64,000 nt of DNA from NCBI GenBank assembly GCA_016214035.1, contig JACRPF010000004.1:208322-272321 (forward strand), in the 5' to 3' direction. Shown here piece after piece: positions 26,100 through 34,993 of this stretch (positions within the stretch are counted from its first letter, which is position 1; every line of letters starts with the position of its first letter). Made by a program: the position numbers and the translations under genes. Under the pieces are notes generated by a model. It saw nothing but the letters and a program-made list of their open reading frames with translations. It ran no database searches and had not been told where the DNA came from. This DNA is from Spirochaetota bacterium. Lineage in GTDB: Bacteria > Spirochaetota > Brachyspiria > Brachyspirales > JACRPF01.

Positions 26100-27089
26100 T
26101 TATTGTGCAAGCGGTTTTATTTTTTTGATGGTAAAGCGTATCGATATCTTTTTTCTGAACGCATAACGGATGACGCCGTAAAAAATACCAACACCGTAAA
26201 AAAAGTGTATGACAAAGAACAGCATCGGCATCATCGTCAGTATGTGGCGGGTCCGCAAGAGCGTTGCGCGCGTCAGAATGCTCGCGACTACCGCCAGGAG
26301 CGCCCAGAGCATGAGCGGTATGCAATAGAGCAGTTTGAATGACATCGCAACCGGGATGAACGGAACAGCCGCAAATGACGCAAGATACAGCACAAAGAAC
26401 GCCGGGATGAGAAACGTCGCATTCTGAATGCGCGGGGCATGTGCAAGCTGCTGAAATCTTCCCCGCCCGTAATTCAGAAGCATTTTTATAAATGACGCCA
26501 TTGTCGCGCGCGGACTGCGATGCACGATTATGTCAGGATGATAATAGAGTTTGTACCCCGCCACGCGCAGCCGGTCCATAAGCTCGTTCTCTTCATTCGG
26601 ATAAAAATCCTCTTTGAAAAGCCCCTCCTTCATGAGAACCGAACGCCGGACGAACAGATTGCAGAGGATAAGTTCGCGGTCCGTCGTTTCACGGATGCCG
26701 CCGCTGGTACGATACCGGTTCGCCACCGGTCCCGCGCCGAACGGTGAGGTAAGCGCCGCGCTGAACGCCTTCTGCAATGCGCTGTCCGAACTTTTCGCGA
26801 CGTTCGGACCGCCGATGACGGCAATCTTCGGATCGCGCGCGAAGAGCTCCACCGCATGCATGATATTGCCGGGCGTCACTTCGGAATCATTGTCGATGAA
26901 GTAGATGATATCGCCTTTGGCCTTTCTGATGCAGGCATTACGCTGCGCCGACGGTTGATTGCCGGAAACCCCGTAGATCTCGATGCATGCTTTCGGATAT
27001 TTCATCTTGGAAAGACGAGCCACGGTTCCGGCAATAGACTCATCCGGGCGATGCGGGATGATGATGGTGACCAATGGCTGCTTTTTCAC
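26100..27089 (-). CDS. Membrane-anchored family 2 glycosyltransferase
   Basis: 329 residues. The GT-A domain comes first: [11 protein letters not shown], the metal-binding [11 protein letters not shown], then [22 protein letters not shown], in which the EN(E)L stretch holds the catalytic base region. About four membrane helices follow (about 225-320). The order resembles ExoA- and cellulose-synthase-like enzymes that build polysaccharides at the membrane. The start overlaps the glyQ stop by four bases, an unusual partner that may simply reflect genome compaction. Acceptor and donor unknown. Confidence 0.87.
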   Translation of the reverse strand: MKKQPLVTIIIPHRPDESIAGTVARLSKMKYPKACIEIYGVSGNQPSAQRNACIRKAKGDIIYFIDNDSEVTPGNIMHAVELFARDPKIAVIGGPNVAKSSDSALQKAFSAALTSPFGAGPVANRYRTSGGIRETTDRELILCNLFVRRSVLMKEGLFKEDFYPNEENELMDRLRVAGYKLYYHPDIIVHRSPRATMASFIKMLLNYGRGRFQQLAHAPRIQNATFLIPAFFVLYLASFAAVPFIPVAMSFKLLYCIPLMLWALLAVVASILTRATLLRTRHILTMMPMLFFVIHFFYGVGIFYGVIRYAFRKKISIRFTIKKIKPLAQ

Positions 27090-27958
27090 TTTTTGATGAG
27101 CGGGAAACCCATGTCCTCGCGTTTTTTGATGTAGACAACCGCGACCTGCTTCATCATATCGCGCACACGGCCGATATATGTTGCACGCTCAGTCACGGAA
27201 ATGGCATTGCGCGCATCCAGCATATTGAACGCATGCGCGGCCTTGATGACCATGTCGTATGCGGGAAGCGCCAGTTTCTTTTCAAGACAGCGGGCGCATT
27301 CGGCCTCGTACTCGTTGAAATGCCTGAAATACATAGCGGTATCGGCTATCTCGAAATTGTACGCCGAATGCTCCATTTCGCCCTGCATGTGCACGTCGCC
27401 GTATTTCACACCATGACCCCATTCAATGTCCTTGAAGTGATTGACGTTCTGCAGATACATGCAGATGCGTTCGAGCCCGTAGGTAATCTCGCCTGATACC
27501 GGATGAAGTTCAAGTCCCGCCAGTCCCTGAAAATAGGTGAACTGCGTAATCTCCATGCCGTCAAGCCATACTTCCCAGCCGAGTCCCCATGCGCCGAGCG
27601 TGGGTGATTCCCAGTCGTCATGGACGAATCTGAGGTCATGCTCCTTAAGGTCCACACCGAGCGCGGTGAGGCTCTCAATATAGAGGTCCTGGATATTCTC
27701 AGGCGACGGCTTGAGCAGCACCTGGTACTGATAGTAGTGCTGCATGCGGTTCGGATTCTCGCCGTAACGTCCGTCGGTGGGACGGCGCGACGGCTCCACA
27801 TAGGCGGTGCGGTACGGTTCGGGGCCGAGTGCACGGAGCGCGGTGGCCGGATTATATGTCCCGGCGCCCACTTCCATGTCGTATCCCTGCTGCACGATGC
27901 AGCCCTTGGATGACCAGAATTGATTCAATCGCAGAATGAGTTCGGTGAACGTAAGCAT
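27086..27958 (-). CDS. glyQ: Glycyl-tRNA synthetase alpha subunit
   Basis: 290 residues, the expected length. Starts [15 protein letters not shown] and carries the conserved [23 protein letters not shown] and [19 protein letters not shown] stretches of the class II catalytic subunit. It needs the beta subunit (glyS), which is not next to it; instead a glycosyltransferase follows with a four-base overlap. A TATAAT at 27991-27996 (minus strand) and an AAGG ribosome site precede the ATG. Confidence 0.97.
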   Translation of the reverse strand: MLTFTELILRLNQFWSSKGCIVQQGYDMEVGAGTYNPATALRALGPEPYRTAYVEPSRRPTDGRYGENPNRMQHYYQYQVLLKPSPENIQDLYIESLTALGVDLKEHDLRFVHDDWESPTLGAWGLGWEVWLDGMEITQFTYFQGLAGLELHPVSGEITYGLERICMYLQNVNHFKDIEWGHGVKYGDVHMQGEMEHSAYNFEIADTAMYFRHFNEYEAECARCLEKKLALPAYDMVIKAAHAFNMLDARNAISVTERATYIGRVRDMMKQVAVVYIKKREDMGFPLIKK

Positions 27959-28046
27959 AATAAGACCTTATTCGTAGTTAGACAGTTCGCATTATACAAT
28001 ATCTTTTCATATTTTGCACCATACATACATTTCATTTCTCCCTACC

Positions 28047-28138
28047 TTATTATCGCTCTCGCGGTGCATCCGGCACCGCTGGCGCTAGCCAAGCGCGGAA
28101 GGCCTATAATGTCCCCGCGCATCCATGCGCGCATTTTT
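28047..28138 (-). repeat. Dispersed 92-bp palindromic repeat, copy B
   Basis: Inverted relative to copy A at 21575-21666, same length, with near-identical ends: the shared 3' part runs from TAGCGCCAGCGG through GCACCGCGAGAGCGA. The middle differs more. It keeps the three palindromes, with a different loop in the central one (GCGCT/AGCGC). It lies in the 255-base gap between glyQ and batE, where I see nothing else apart from the glyQ promoter. Confidence 0.8.
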
Positions 28139-28213
28139 GTTAATTGCCAGTTCCTCATTTCACTTGAATCGAGAAATATTTTCCGCGCGCGATAAGATAT
28201 ATCCGACTTCAAA

Positions 28214-28975
28214 TCAAATTTTCTCAATGTACTCGCGCTGTATCCAGCCCGCCATGCCGTTCTCAAGCACTATCTCAGCCCACCCGCCGCGGAGTGAACG
28301 TACGCTCACGGTGCTTCCGGCATGCAGTGTGAAGAGCGTGGTATATTCCGATCCGGTGCCGCTCATCACATTCGCCGATGCAGCGAGGACCACCGCTTCC
28401 TGCGTATTATATTCATGCTGGTATTTTATCACGAGCGACACGGCAAGCATCACCATGAACGCGGCCGCTACAGCGCCGACCGCAAGGAGTACACGGCGCG
28501 AAACATCGTTATCGAACGCGATGAAGAGCACTGCACAGGCGACAAGGACCGTGATGCAGATCAGCAGTACCACCGACATCGTCGAAAGTGAAAAATGATA
28601 GTAGAAAAAAAGCGCCATTTTCACAAGCGGATTGACCGCCGGTTTTTCTATGCGGTCTTTCACCAGTGTCTTCGCGAATGCTATGTTTGCCGCCACATCA
28701 GCATCGTCGGGATTCAACCGCGCCGCGCGGCTGTAATTGAGCACCGCCCGTCCGAGATCGTTCAGCCGGAAATAGGTGTTACCGAGATTGTAGAACACTT
28801 CGGCATCACGCACCCCTTTTGCGATAAGCGCGCTGTAGCCGTCGCGCGCGGCCTCGTATTTGCCTTTGGCGTACATTGCGTTCGCGCTGTTATATTCGGC
28901 GGCATCTTTTGTCACTGCGAACGTATGCGAGAGCAGCATCATCGCCAGGACCGGCAACAGTATAAAGCGTCTCAT
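28214..28975 (-). CDS. batE: BatE-like TPR and SH3 membrane protein
   Basis: 253 residues. Signal peptide (1-20), TPR repeats (about 27-100, with AEVFYNLGNTYFRLNDLGRAVLNYSRAARLNPDD), two membrane helices (about 125-180) and a bacterial SH3 domain at the end (about 190-253, GGWAEIVLENGMAGWIQREYIEKI). That is the BatE order. Bat proteins form a membrane complex with periplasmic domains; loss affects aerotolerance in Bacteroides, although not clearly in Leptospira. Its start overlaps the batD stop by four bases. Confidence 0.85.
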   Translation of the reverse strand: MRRFILLPVLAMMLLSHTFAVTKDAAEYNSANAMYAKGKYEAARDGYSALIAKGVRDAEVFYNLGNTYFRLNDLGRAVLNYSRAARLNPDDADVAANIAFAKTLVKDRIEKPAVNPLVKMALFFYYHFSLSTMSVVLLICITVLVACAVLFIAFDNDVSRRVLLAVGAVAAAFMVMLAVSLVIKYQHEYNTQEAVVLAASANVMSGTGSEYTTLFTLHAGSTVSVRSLRGGWAEIVLENGMAGWIQREYIEKI

Positions 28976-30741
28976 ATGACATCCTCAAGATCGTGTATCA
29001 GCGTTTCCGTTTCCTTATGAAGCCCGCTGCCGGAATCGGCGCCTCCGGGGGCATACCGCGCATAGCTGATGGTGTTGGCGTGTTCCCGCACGCGTTCGAT
29101 GATAGCCGGAGTAACCGACCGCTTCACCAGCTCGTTCTCTATATCGCTCATGAGCGATCCCTTGGGGATGACAAGACGGTCGGTGAGATACAAGAACAGC
29201 GCTTTTTCAAGCGCGCCGGCATATTCCTTGCTGTTTCCCGCGACATGATGCTCGAGCGCCTGCTTCAGATACCGCTGGGCCGTACGACGTGCATGCTTTT
29301 TCCGGCGATAGCCGTGGTCGGTCAGGAGGCGCACCTCTTCACGCTTGTAAATGATGAAACCGGCGAGTACCGCGACAAGAAAGATCAGATAGATATACGG
29401 AAGCGGCGTGAAAAACAGAAATCCGCTGTTCACTGCCATCGCCGTTTTATCCGGCTTGATATGACGGATATCATCGCCGAGTGAACGCACTTCATTGCGT
29501 GTGGCGGAAACCGGACCTTCCCCGGGCTCGCCTTTGAGCACACGCACCGACAGCGGGAGCGACCGTTTTGAAATATAGCGTTCCGCTGACGGATCGAAAT
29601 ATGATATCGTTACAGCGGGAATGGTGAGCACGCCTTCGAGCGCCGGCACGATGACATATTCTGCCGACTTCGCACCGGTAACCGCCGATATGGCGGCATA
29701 ATTTCGCTGCTGCTCCTTGGTCTCGAATACCTTCACGCTTGACGGAAGGTATTTTTTTATGTCGGGCATGACAATGGTCTTGGCGTTTCCCGACCCGCGA
29801 ATCTCCACACGTATCACAAAGGAATTGTTCGCCTTCACGCTTGCCGTATTCACGGATACGGAAATATCGAACGAGCCGATAGCACCGCAGAAATCGGCCG
29901 GAGCGCCCGCCGGAAGCGGAAGAACGGTTATCGTGATATCCTGCCCCCGCCGTACGATGCGCTGATCGAAAAAACCGGCGGCAACATCGAACGCGTATTC
30001 GTTCGCGCCGATATTCTTTGTTCCCGCGCTTACGGGAAACAATACATCGCTCTGAATGACAGCGGTATTGTACGTCGTTCCATTATGCTGCTTGTTCTTC
30101 GGCACCAGCGGATTATTCGTCACGTTCTCAACCCAGAACCCTTCGCGGTCACCCGCTTTCGCAAGACCGCCGCCGGATATACGCGGAATCGCGTACAGCT
30201 CATGATTGAGGAACAGCGCCTCATTTACATATACCGTTTTCTTTGATACGGTAGTCATGACAAAAACATCTTTTTCGGCAAGCTGACGCCGCCGCTGCGG
30301 AGCACCGCGGAATACCCGCTCGAATTCCTCAAACGGGTCCTGAGACGCCTGCGGCGCCGCCTGCCGCTGCGGAGCCGTTTTCGATACCGTTACCGTGACC
30401 GGTTCACTTTTAAATGTCTGCCCTTTCGCGTTGATGGTGACTTCCGGCAGAACGAGCGGTCCTTCCTTATGTGCGACCAGCGTGTAATGATAGGTTATGC
30501 TTTGCGAGAACTGCCCGTTGATTATCTGTACGCTCTGCGACATCGATGTGCCGACAACATCCACGCCTTCGATACGCGGAGGGTCGGGGCGGACATCGGT
30601 CCCGTCCACGACAATAGAATATGCGAACGGCTCATTGACGCCCACCGTTTTGGGGTTCGCATCGGCACGGATATTGACCTCGGCGGCGTAGACCGCGCAG
30701 CTTACTACGATAATCCCGACAATATTACCAATCTTTATCAA
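28972..30741 (-). CDS. batD: BatD, oxygen-tolerance-type surface protein
   Basis: 589 residues from a TTG at 30741, which has GGGAG eight bases upstream; an earlier TTG at 30756 lacks a ribosome site. Signal peptide, then the BatD repeat domains (about 20-400): VGVNEPFAYSIVVDG..., VTINAKGQTFKSEPVTVTV, and a second set beginning KDVFVMTTVSKKTVYVNEALFLNHELY. One membrane helix lies at about 440-465, and a cytoplasmic helical C-terminus follows. Large periplasmic part of the Bat complex. The start lies inside the end of the preceding gene (17-base overlap). Confidence 0.87.
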   Translation of the reverse strand: MIKIGNIVGIIVVSCAVYAAEVNIRADANPKTVGVNEPFAYSIVVDGTDVRPDPPRIEGVDVVGTSMSQSVQIINGQFSQSITYHYTLVAHKEGPLVLPEVTINAKGQTFKSEPVTVTVSKTAPQRQAAPQASQDPFEEFERVFRGAPQRRRQLAEKDVFVMTTVSKKTVYVNEALFLNHELYAIPRISGGGLAKAGDREGFWVENVTNNPLVPKNKQHNGTTYNTAVIQSDVLFPVSAGTKNIGANEYAFDVAAGFFDQRIVRRGQDITITVLPLPAGAPADFCGAIGSFDISVSVNTASVKANNSFVIRVEIRGSGNAKTIVMPDIKKYLPSSVKVFETKEQQRNYAAISAVTGAKSAEYVIVPALEGVLTIPAVTISYFDPSAERYISKRSLPLSVRVLKGEPGEGPVSATRNEVRSLGDDIRHIKPDKTAMAVNSGFLFFTPLPYIYLIFLVAVLAGFIIYKREEVRLLTDHGYRRKKHARRTAQRYLKQALEHHVAGNSKEYAGALEKALFLYLTDRLVIPKGSLMSDIENELVKRSVTPAIIERVREHANTISYARYAPGGADSGSGLHKETETLIHDLEDVI

Positions 30742-32431
30742 GGTTCGCTCCCGCAAACTGTTTCGTATTTTTCTTGTTTTTCATCTCTTCCTGCTGCTTC
30801 AGACGCATCGCATTGAGTATCTTTTCGGCTTCGTCCTTTGATATCTTCTTCGGCTTGCCTTCGTTCTTCGTCTCCTCTTCCCGCTGCGACTGCTTCGAAC
30901 TGTCGTTCTGCTTCTGTGATTTCTTTTTGTCCTGTTTGTCTTCGGTATCCTGTTTTTCCTGCTGCTTTTTCTGCACCGGCATCATCATGGCGAGTTCAAG
31001 CGCCTTTTTGGCATCAATATCATTCGGGTCAATGCGAAGCGCAGCCTTGTACGCCGCAATGGCTTTCTCGGGGTCTTTAGCGCTCAGATACGCGTTCCCG
31101 GCATTGTAATGCGCACCGGCTTTGAGCTTCCCCTGTTTTACCGCAAGCGCTTTTTCATATTCGGCGGCGGCTTTTTCAAACTGCCCGAGCCGGTACAGCG
31201 CATTGCCTACATTATAATCGAGTTCCGGTGTACCGGGATTGTCCGCACGCGACCGCTCATAGCGGCTCAGCGCGGCGTCAAAACGCTCTTTTTTCATCTG
31301 CCCGTTACCCTGATCCACTTCCCATTTCAGCAGCGGCGTTGCGGCAAAGGCATATCCGCAAAGAACGATAATGAACAGCGCAGTGGTTCCCGCACGCATG
31401 AAGAGCCTCCCGGCGAGATCAATACGGAATATTTTCCTCTCAGACAATAACAATTCAAGTATCAGGAGCGTCAAAATAAAAATGCAGAATATCTGAAACC
31501 GCTCTTCATACTGCTTCAACTGCTCCGCGCCGAAGGATTTACGCTCCATGCCGGTGATGCGCTGATATATCTCGTCAAGTCCGAGCTCGCCGGTTGTAGA
31601 ACGGAAATAGGCCCCGTCGGTGCGCTGTGCGACATCTTCGAGCAATGCGTCATCGGTGCGCGTCATGACCACACTGCCGCGCGCGTCCTTTTTATAACCG
31701 ATCACATTCCCGTTTGCATCGCGTACCGGGATGGGTTCACCGCGTTCGCTGCCGAGTCCGATGGTGAAAATGCGTATACCTTCACGCTTCGCCTCGTCGG
31801 CGGCCTTGCGCGCATCACTGCCGTGATCTTCACCGTCGGTGAGCAATATTAGTGCTTTATGTTTGTTCTCTCCGGCGACAAACGATTTCGTCGCAACCCG
31901 TATCGCATCGCCGATGCGTGTACCCTGATAGTTCATAAGCGACGGTTCGATGATGTTGACGAACAGCGAAAACGCCGTGTAATCGATGGTGAGCGGACAG
32001 GCGGTATAACTTGATCCGGCAAACAGTACAAGCCCCACGCGGTCGGCGGCGAGTTTCTCAACGAACGCGTTAATCTCGTACTTCGCGCGCTCAAGACGGC
32101 TCGGTTTGATGTCCTCGGCGAGCATGGACGTCGATGCATCGACTGCAAAGATGATATCGATGCCTTCCTGCTGGACCACCGCGTTTTTCGCCCCCCATTT
32201 CGGACGGGCGAGCGTTACGATCATGAAAAAGACCGCACCCACCAGCAGAAATGCCTTCACATACTGCATGGTCCGGCTCACATCGGCGGTAAGCGCAAGC
32301 CCGGCAGGCGGCGCCGAGAACAAACTCAGCAGTTTGCGTTTCCGGCGAAGACCGTATAACAGAAACAAAACCATAAGCGGGATGAACGCAAGACCGTAAA
32401 AATAATTGCTGTATTGAAAAAGCATCAGCAC
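30725..32431 (-). CDS. batB: BatB-BatC fusion: von Willebrand A domain plus TPR
   Basis: 568 residues. Two membrane helices near the N-terminus (about 10-28 and 55-75), then a vWA domain (about 85-285) with an intact metal-ion site, DASTSM (DxSxS), and the later ILLTDGED. A third membrane helix (about 310-330) leads to TPR repeats (about 370-490), as in BatC. A Lys/Gln/Glu-rich disordered tail ends in ANLDKDW. In Bacteroides, BatB and BatC are separate; here they are one chain. MoxR, the DUF58 protein and BatA, usual upstream partners, are missing; a promoter sits immediately upstream instead. Confidence 0.87.
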   Translation of the reverse strand: MLMLFQYSNYFYGLAFIPLMVLFLLYGLRRKRKLLSLFSAPPAGLALTADVSRTMQYVKAFLLVGAVFFMIVTLARPKWGAKNAVVQQEGIDIIFAVDASTSMLAEDIKPSRLERAKYEINAFVEKLAADRVGLVLFAGSSYTACPLTIDYTAFSLFVNIIEPSLMNYQGTRIGDAIRVATKSFVAGENKHKALILLTDGEDHGSDARKAADEAKREGIRIFTIGLGSERGEPIPVRDANGNVIGYKKDARGSVVMTRTDDALLEDVAQRTDGAYFRSTTGELGLDEIYQRITGMERKSFGAEQLKQYEERFQIFCIFILTLLILELLLSERKIFRIDLAGRLFMRAGTTALFIIVLCGYAFAATPLLKWEVDQGNGQMKKERFDAALSRYERSRADNPGTPELDYNVGNALYRLGQFEKAAAEYEKALAVKQGKLKAGAHYNAGNAYLSAKDPEKAIAAYKAALRIDPNDIDAKKALELAMMMPVQKKQQEKQDTEDKQDKKKSQKQNDSSKQSQREEETKNEGKPKKISKDEAEKILNAMRLKQQEEMKNKKNTKQFAGANLDKDW

Positions 32432-32491
32432 ACCCCGATGCGGCGCGTTATCGATAATACTGATGTAGGTTTAACAGCAAGCATGGCGGAT

Positions 32492-32520
32492 ATTATAGCG
32501 GGTTTTCAGGTATTTTTCAA
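32492..32520 (-). promoter_or_regulatory. Bat operon promoter
   Basis: On the minus strand: TTGAAA (32515-32520), a 17-base spacer and TATAAT (32492-32497). It predicts a start near 32485 and a leader of about 54 bases before the BatB/C gene. Confidence 0.75.
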
Positions 32521-32558
32521 TCAGCCTGCGGAGTATGCGTTACGAAAAGAAAAGTTGT

Positions 32559-33653
32559 TTATTCCGCTACGATATCCCGCACCCGGTCACCGAATTCCTT
32601 TGTGCCGAGGATGTACTCTTTTTTCGTTGATGCATCCGTAAGTTCCACCGTACGGTATCCATCGGTAAGCACCCGGGTAAGCGCGTTCCAGACAGCATTC
32701 GCCTCACGATCAAGGCCGAACGCTTTTTCAAGCATAAGCGCCACGCTTCCGATCATCGAATACGGATTGGCGATATTCTTTCCGGCGATATCGGGCGCTG
32801 AACCGTGTGCGGGTTCCACATACGTCTTTGCGGGGCCCACGCATGCCGACGGCATCAGTCCGAGCGAACCGAGAATACCGCCCGCCTGGTCGGTGAGTAT
32901 GTCGCCCTGCATGTTCTCAAACAGCATCACGCCGTTGTACTGGGCGGGATTTTTCACAAGCTGATACGCGGCATTATCGACAAGCACGGACTCGTATACG
33001 ACATCCGTATATTCCGCACGCACCGTGTCGACGATGGCGTTCCAGAACCGCGAGGTTGCAAGTACGTTCGCCTTATGCACGTTGGTGAGTTTTACTTTTC
33101 CCTTTCGAGCCTCGTTGAACGCCACACGGGCGATATCACGCACTTCATCGGCTGTATAGATGAGTTCATCGGATGAGTATTTCATCCCGGTGGCCGTTCC
33201 TTCCACTTTATCGCCGAAGTAAAGACCGCCGACAAGTTCGCGTATCATAAGGATATCAATGCCTTTGCCGATAATCTCGGGTTTGAGCGGAGACAGCGAC
33301 GCAAGCGACGCCGGCAGACGCACGGGGCGATAGTTCGCGAAGGTGTTATAGCGTTTTCGGAGCGGCAGTATCGCGCCTATTTCAGGGCGCATCTCCTGCG
33401 GAATTCGGTTCATCTCATTGACAGCCAGACCCACCGGTCCTTTCATGATGGCATCCGCACGGTCACAGACATCCTGCGCCTCTTTCGGAAACGGATTCCC
33501 GTGTGAGAAATATGCGCTCGCACCGAACGGCGCTTCCTCGCAATTGAATATATGACCGTATTTTTTGCCGACGGCATGAAGCACCTTCAACGCTTCCGCC
33601 ATTATCTCAGGTCCGATGCCGTCTCCCGTCAGTACTGCGATGTTCTTCGTCAT
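32559..33653 (-). CDS. leuB: 3-isopropylmalate dehydrogenase
   Basis: 364 residues. Start motif IAVLTGDGIGPEIM, the substrate-binding Arg cluster, and the LeuB signature NMQGDILTDQAGGILGSLGLMPSA followed by EPAHGSAPDIAGKN. It oxidises 3-isopropylmalate, and the same enzyme can act on 3-methylmalate in the citramalate route, which fits the presence of cimA. Cytoplasmic, NAD-dependent. It overlaps the preceding protease-like gene by four bases; leuC and leuD are not here. Confidence 0.95.
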   Translation of the reverse strand: MTKNIAVLTGDGIGPEIMAEALKVLHAVGKKYGHIFNCEEAPFGASAYFSHGNPFPKEAQDVCDRADAIMKGPVGLAVNEMNRIPQEMRPEIGAILPLRKRYNTFANYRPVRLPASLASLSPLKPEIIGKGIDILMIRELVGGLYFGDKVEGTATGMKYSSDELIYTADEVRDIARVAFNEARKGKVKLTNVHKANVLATSRFWNAIVDTVRAEYTDVVYESVLVDNAAYQLVKNPAQYNGVMLFENMQGDILTDQAGGILGSLGLMPSACVGPAKTYVEPAHGSAPDIAGKNIANPYSMIGSVALMLEKAFGLDREANAVWNALTRVLTDGYRTVELTDASTKKEYILGTKEFGDRVRDIVAE

Positions 33654-34105
33654 AATTCATTTCCTTGTACAATAAGTTCAAGCACACGCGCGGCATATCC
33701 GCGCATCGTTTCATCATCACCGTCACCGGTTATCCCGATTATCGCCGTCGTACAGCCGAGAGACGATTCGAGATACCGCAGAAACACCGTGAGCGGAAGC
33801 GCATGCGTCGAAAACGATATCCCGCCGATCTGGTCCTTGGACACCACGCGCACGCCATTATCTTCCCCGACCCCGGGCGACATTGCATCAACAATGACAA
33901 CACGAGCCGGTTTGAGCGGCCGTAGAACCCCGGAAAAATGCTCCGGAGTAACACCGCACTCAAAAACATGAATACCGCCGATAGCCTCCGCTTTCACCAG
34001 CGCCGCAAGCTCACGTGCGACAATAATGCCCGCACGGTCATGCGGTATCGTCTCATCGCCGACGCCGAGCACGGCGGTAACCGGTATCATTCTTTTATTC
34101 GTCAT
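33650..34105 (-). CDS. Hydrogenase-maturation-type endopeptidase (peptidase M52, HycI-like)
   Basis: 151 residues from MTNKRMIPV at 34105; an upstream in-frame start overlaps the promoter and was rejected. The fold motifs are LGVGDETIPHDRAG, VIVDAMSPG and STHALPL. These supply the acidic residue, Asp and His that bind nickel in HycI/HybD proteases. Family members clip the C-terminus of the large subunit of [NiFe] hydrogenases once nickel is in place. No hydrogenase lies in the window, and the stop overlaps the leuB start. It may serve a distant hydrogenase or have a new target. Confidence 0.8.
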   Translation of the reverse strand: MTNKRMIPVTAVLGVGDETIPHDRAGIIVARELAALVKAEAIGGIHVFECGVTPEHFSGVLRPLKPARVVIVDAMSPGVGEDNGVRVVSKDQIGGISFSTHALPLTVFLRYLESSLGCTTAIIGITGDGDDETMRGYAARVLELIVQGNEL

Positions 34106-34117
34106 ATGAGCCGGCCT

Positions 34118-34145
34118 ATAGTATGTCATGGCATATTCTTGTCAA
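34118..34145 (-). promoter_or_regulatory. Promoter of the protease-leuB operon
   Basis: On the minus strand: a perfect TTGACA (34140-34145), a 16-base spacer and TACTAT (34118-34123). The ATG at 34105 is 12 bases further, so the leader is only about five bases. Confidence 0.65.
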
Positions 34146-34177
34146 CAGAAAAAGCGGACGATGATGCACGCTGCCGG

Positions 34178-34233
34178 TTGACTTTCCGCCGATTCGGTAT
34201 TATATTATTATTGACCTTAGTCATTATTATTGA
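34178..34233 (+). promoter_or_regulatory. IclR-gene promoter with an 11-bp direct repeat
   Basis: TTGACT (34178-34183), a 17-base spacer and TATATT (34201-34206). ATTATTATTGA occurs at 34204-34214 and again at 34223-34233, two helical turns apart and covering the predicted start of transcription. That position suits an autoregulatory operator of the IclR protein; no proof. Confidence 0.55.
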
Positions 34234-34240
34234 GTACAAC

Positions 34241-34993
34241 ATGATACAAGTTCTGAAACGCTCATCCGATATTCTCCGGTATCTGGAACAGCACCGGAAT
34301 GCGGGCATGCAGGATATCGCCAAAGCGGTACGCATCAAATTCACAACCGCCTGCAATATCGTCCGCACGCTGGTTGACCTCGGCTGGGTGAGTAAACAGG
34401 GAACGACATACAGCATCGGACCGGCGCTCACCGCATTCGCGGAAAATGACGCGGCAAAAAATATGCTGACGCACATAGCGGAAGAGAGCGCCCGAACGCT
34501 TTCCCGGGATATCAACGAAGGTGTTGTTGTATCGATGCTTCATCACGGCGAAAAATACAATGTTGCGAAAATCGCCCCCGACCGTGAGATAGGCGTCAAT
34601 GAGAAATACTATTCGCAGGTGTCGCCGTACACGACCGCCGATGGGCGCCTGCTCCTCGCGTACGCCGATGAACACGCACGCAGCGCCATTATCGACAAGC
34701 ACGGTATGCCCGGTGAAAGCTGGAACGGCATTAAATCAAAAACCGCACTCTCCGCAGCGCTTGCCGATATCCGTACCTCCGGCATATCGATACGCAGTAC
34801 AGCTGAATCTGAAATATGCGGCATAGCACTGCCGATTATGAAACGTGACAGCGACATCTGGGGGGCACTCGGCGTTTTTGTGCCGGCAAGCCGTTTTGAT
34901 GCCGCCAGAGAAACAATCATCGCGGCAATGCAGACGACAGCCCGACGCATGTCGGAATTATTATCAAATACTACTCAGGGAGCAGCGTTATGA
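34241..34993 (+). CDS. IclR-family transcriptional regulator
   Basis: 250 residues from MIQVLKRSSDILRYLEQH; longer in-frame starts read through the promoter and were rejected. The N-terminal winged helix-turn-helix (about 1-60, MQDIAKAVRIKFTTACNIVRTLVDLGW) is followed by the IclR effector-binding GAF-like domain (about 75-245, with YTTADGRLLLAY and ISIRSTAESEICGIALPIM). Such proteins usually respond to a small organic acid. The stop overlaps the next start by ATGA, so it is coupled to the Fe-S protein and probably controls it. Confidence 0.88.
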   Translation: MIQVLKRSSDILRYLEQHRNAGMQDIAKAVRIKFTTACNIVRTLVDLGWVSKQGTTYSIGPALTAFAENDAAKNMLTHIAEESARTLSRDINEGVVVSMLHHGEKYNVAKIAPDREIGVNEKYYSQVSPYTTADGRLLLAYADEHARSAIIDKHGMPGESWNGIKSKTALSAALADIRTSGISIRSTAESEICGIALPIMKRDSDIWGALGVFVPASRFDAARETIIAAMQTTARRMSELLSNTTQGAAL

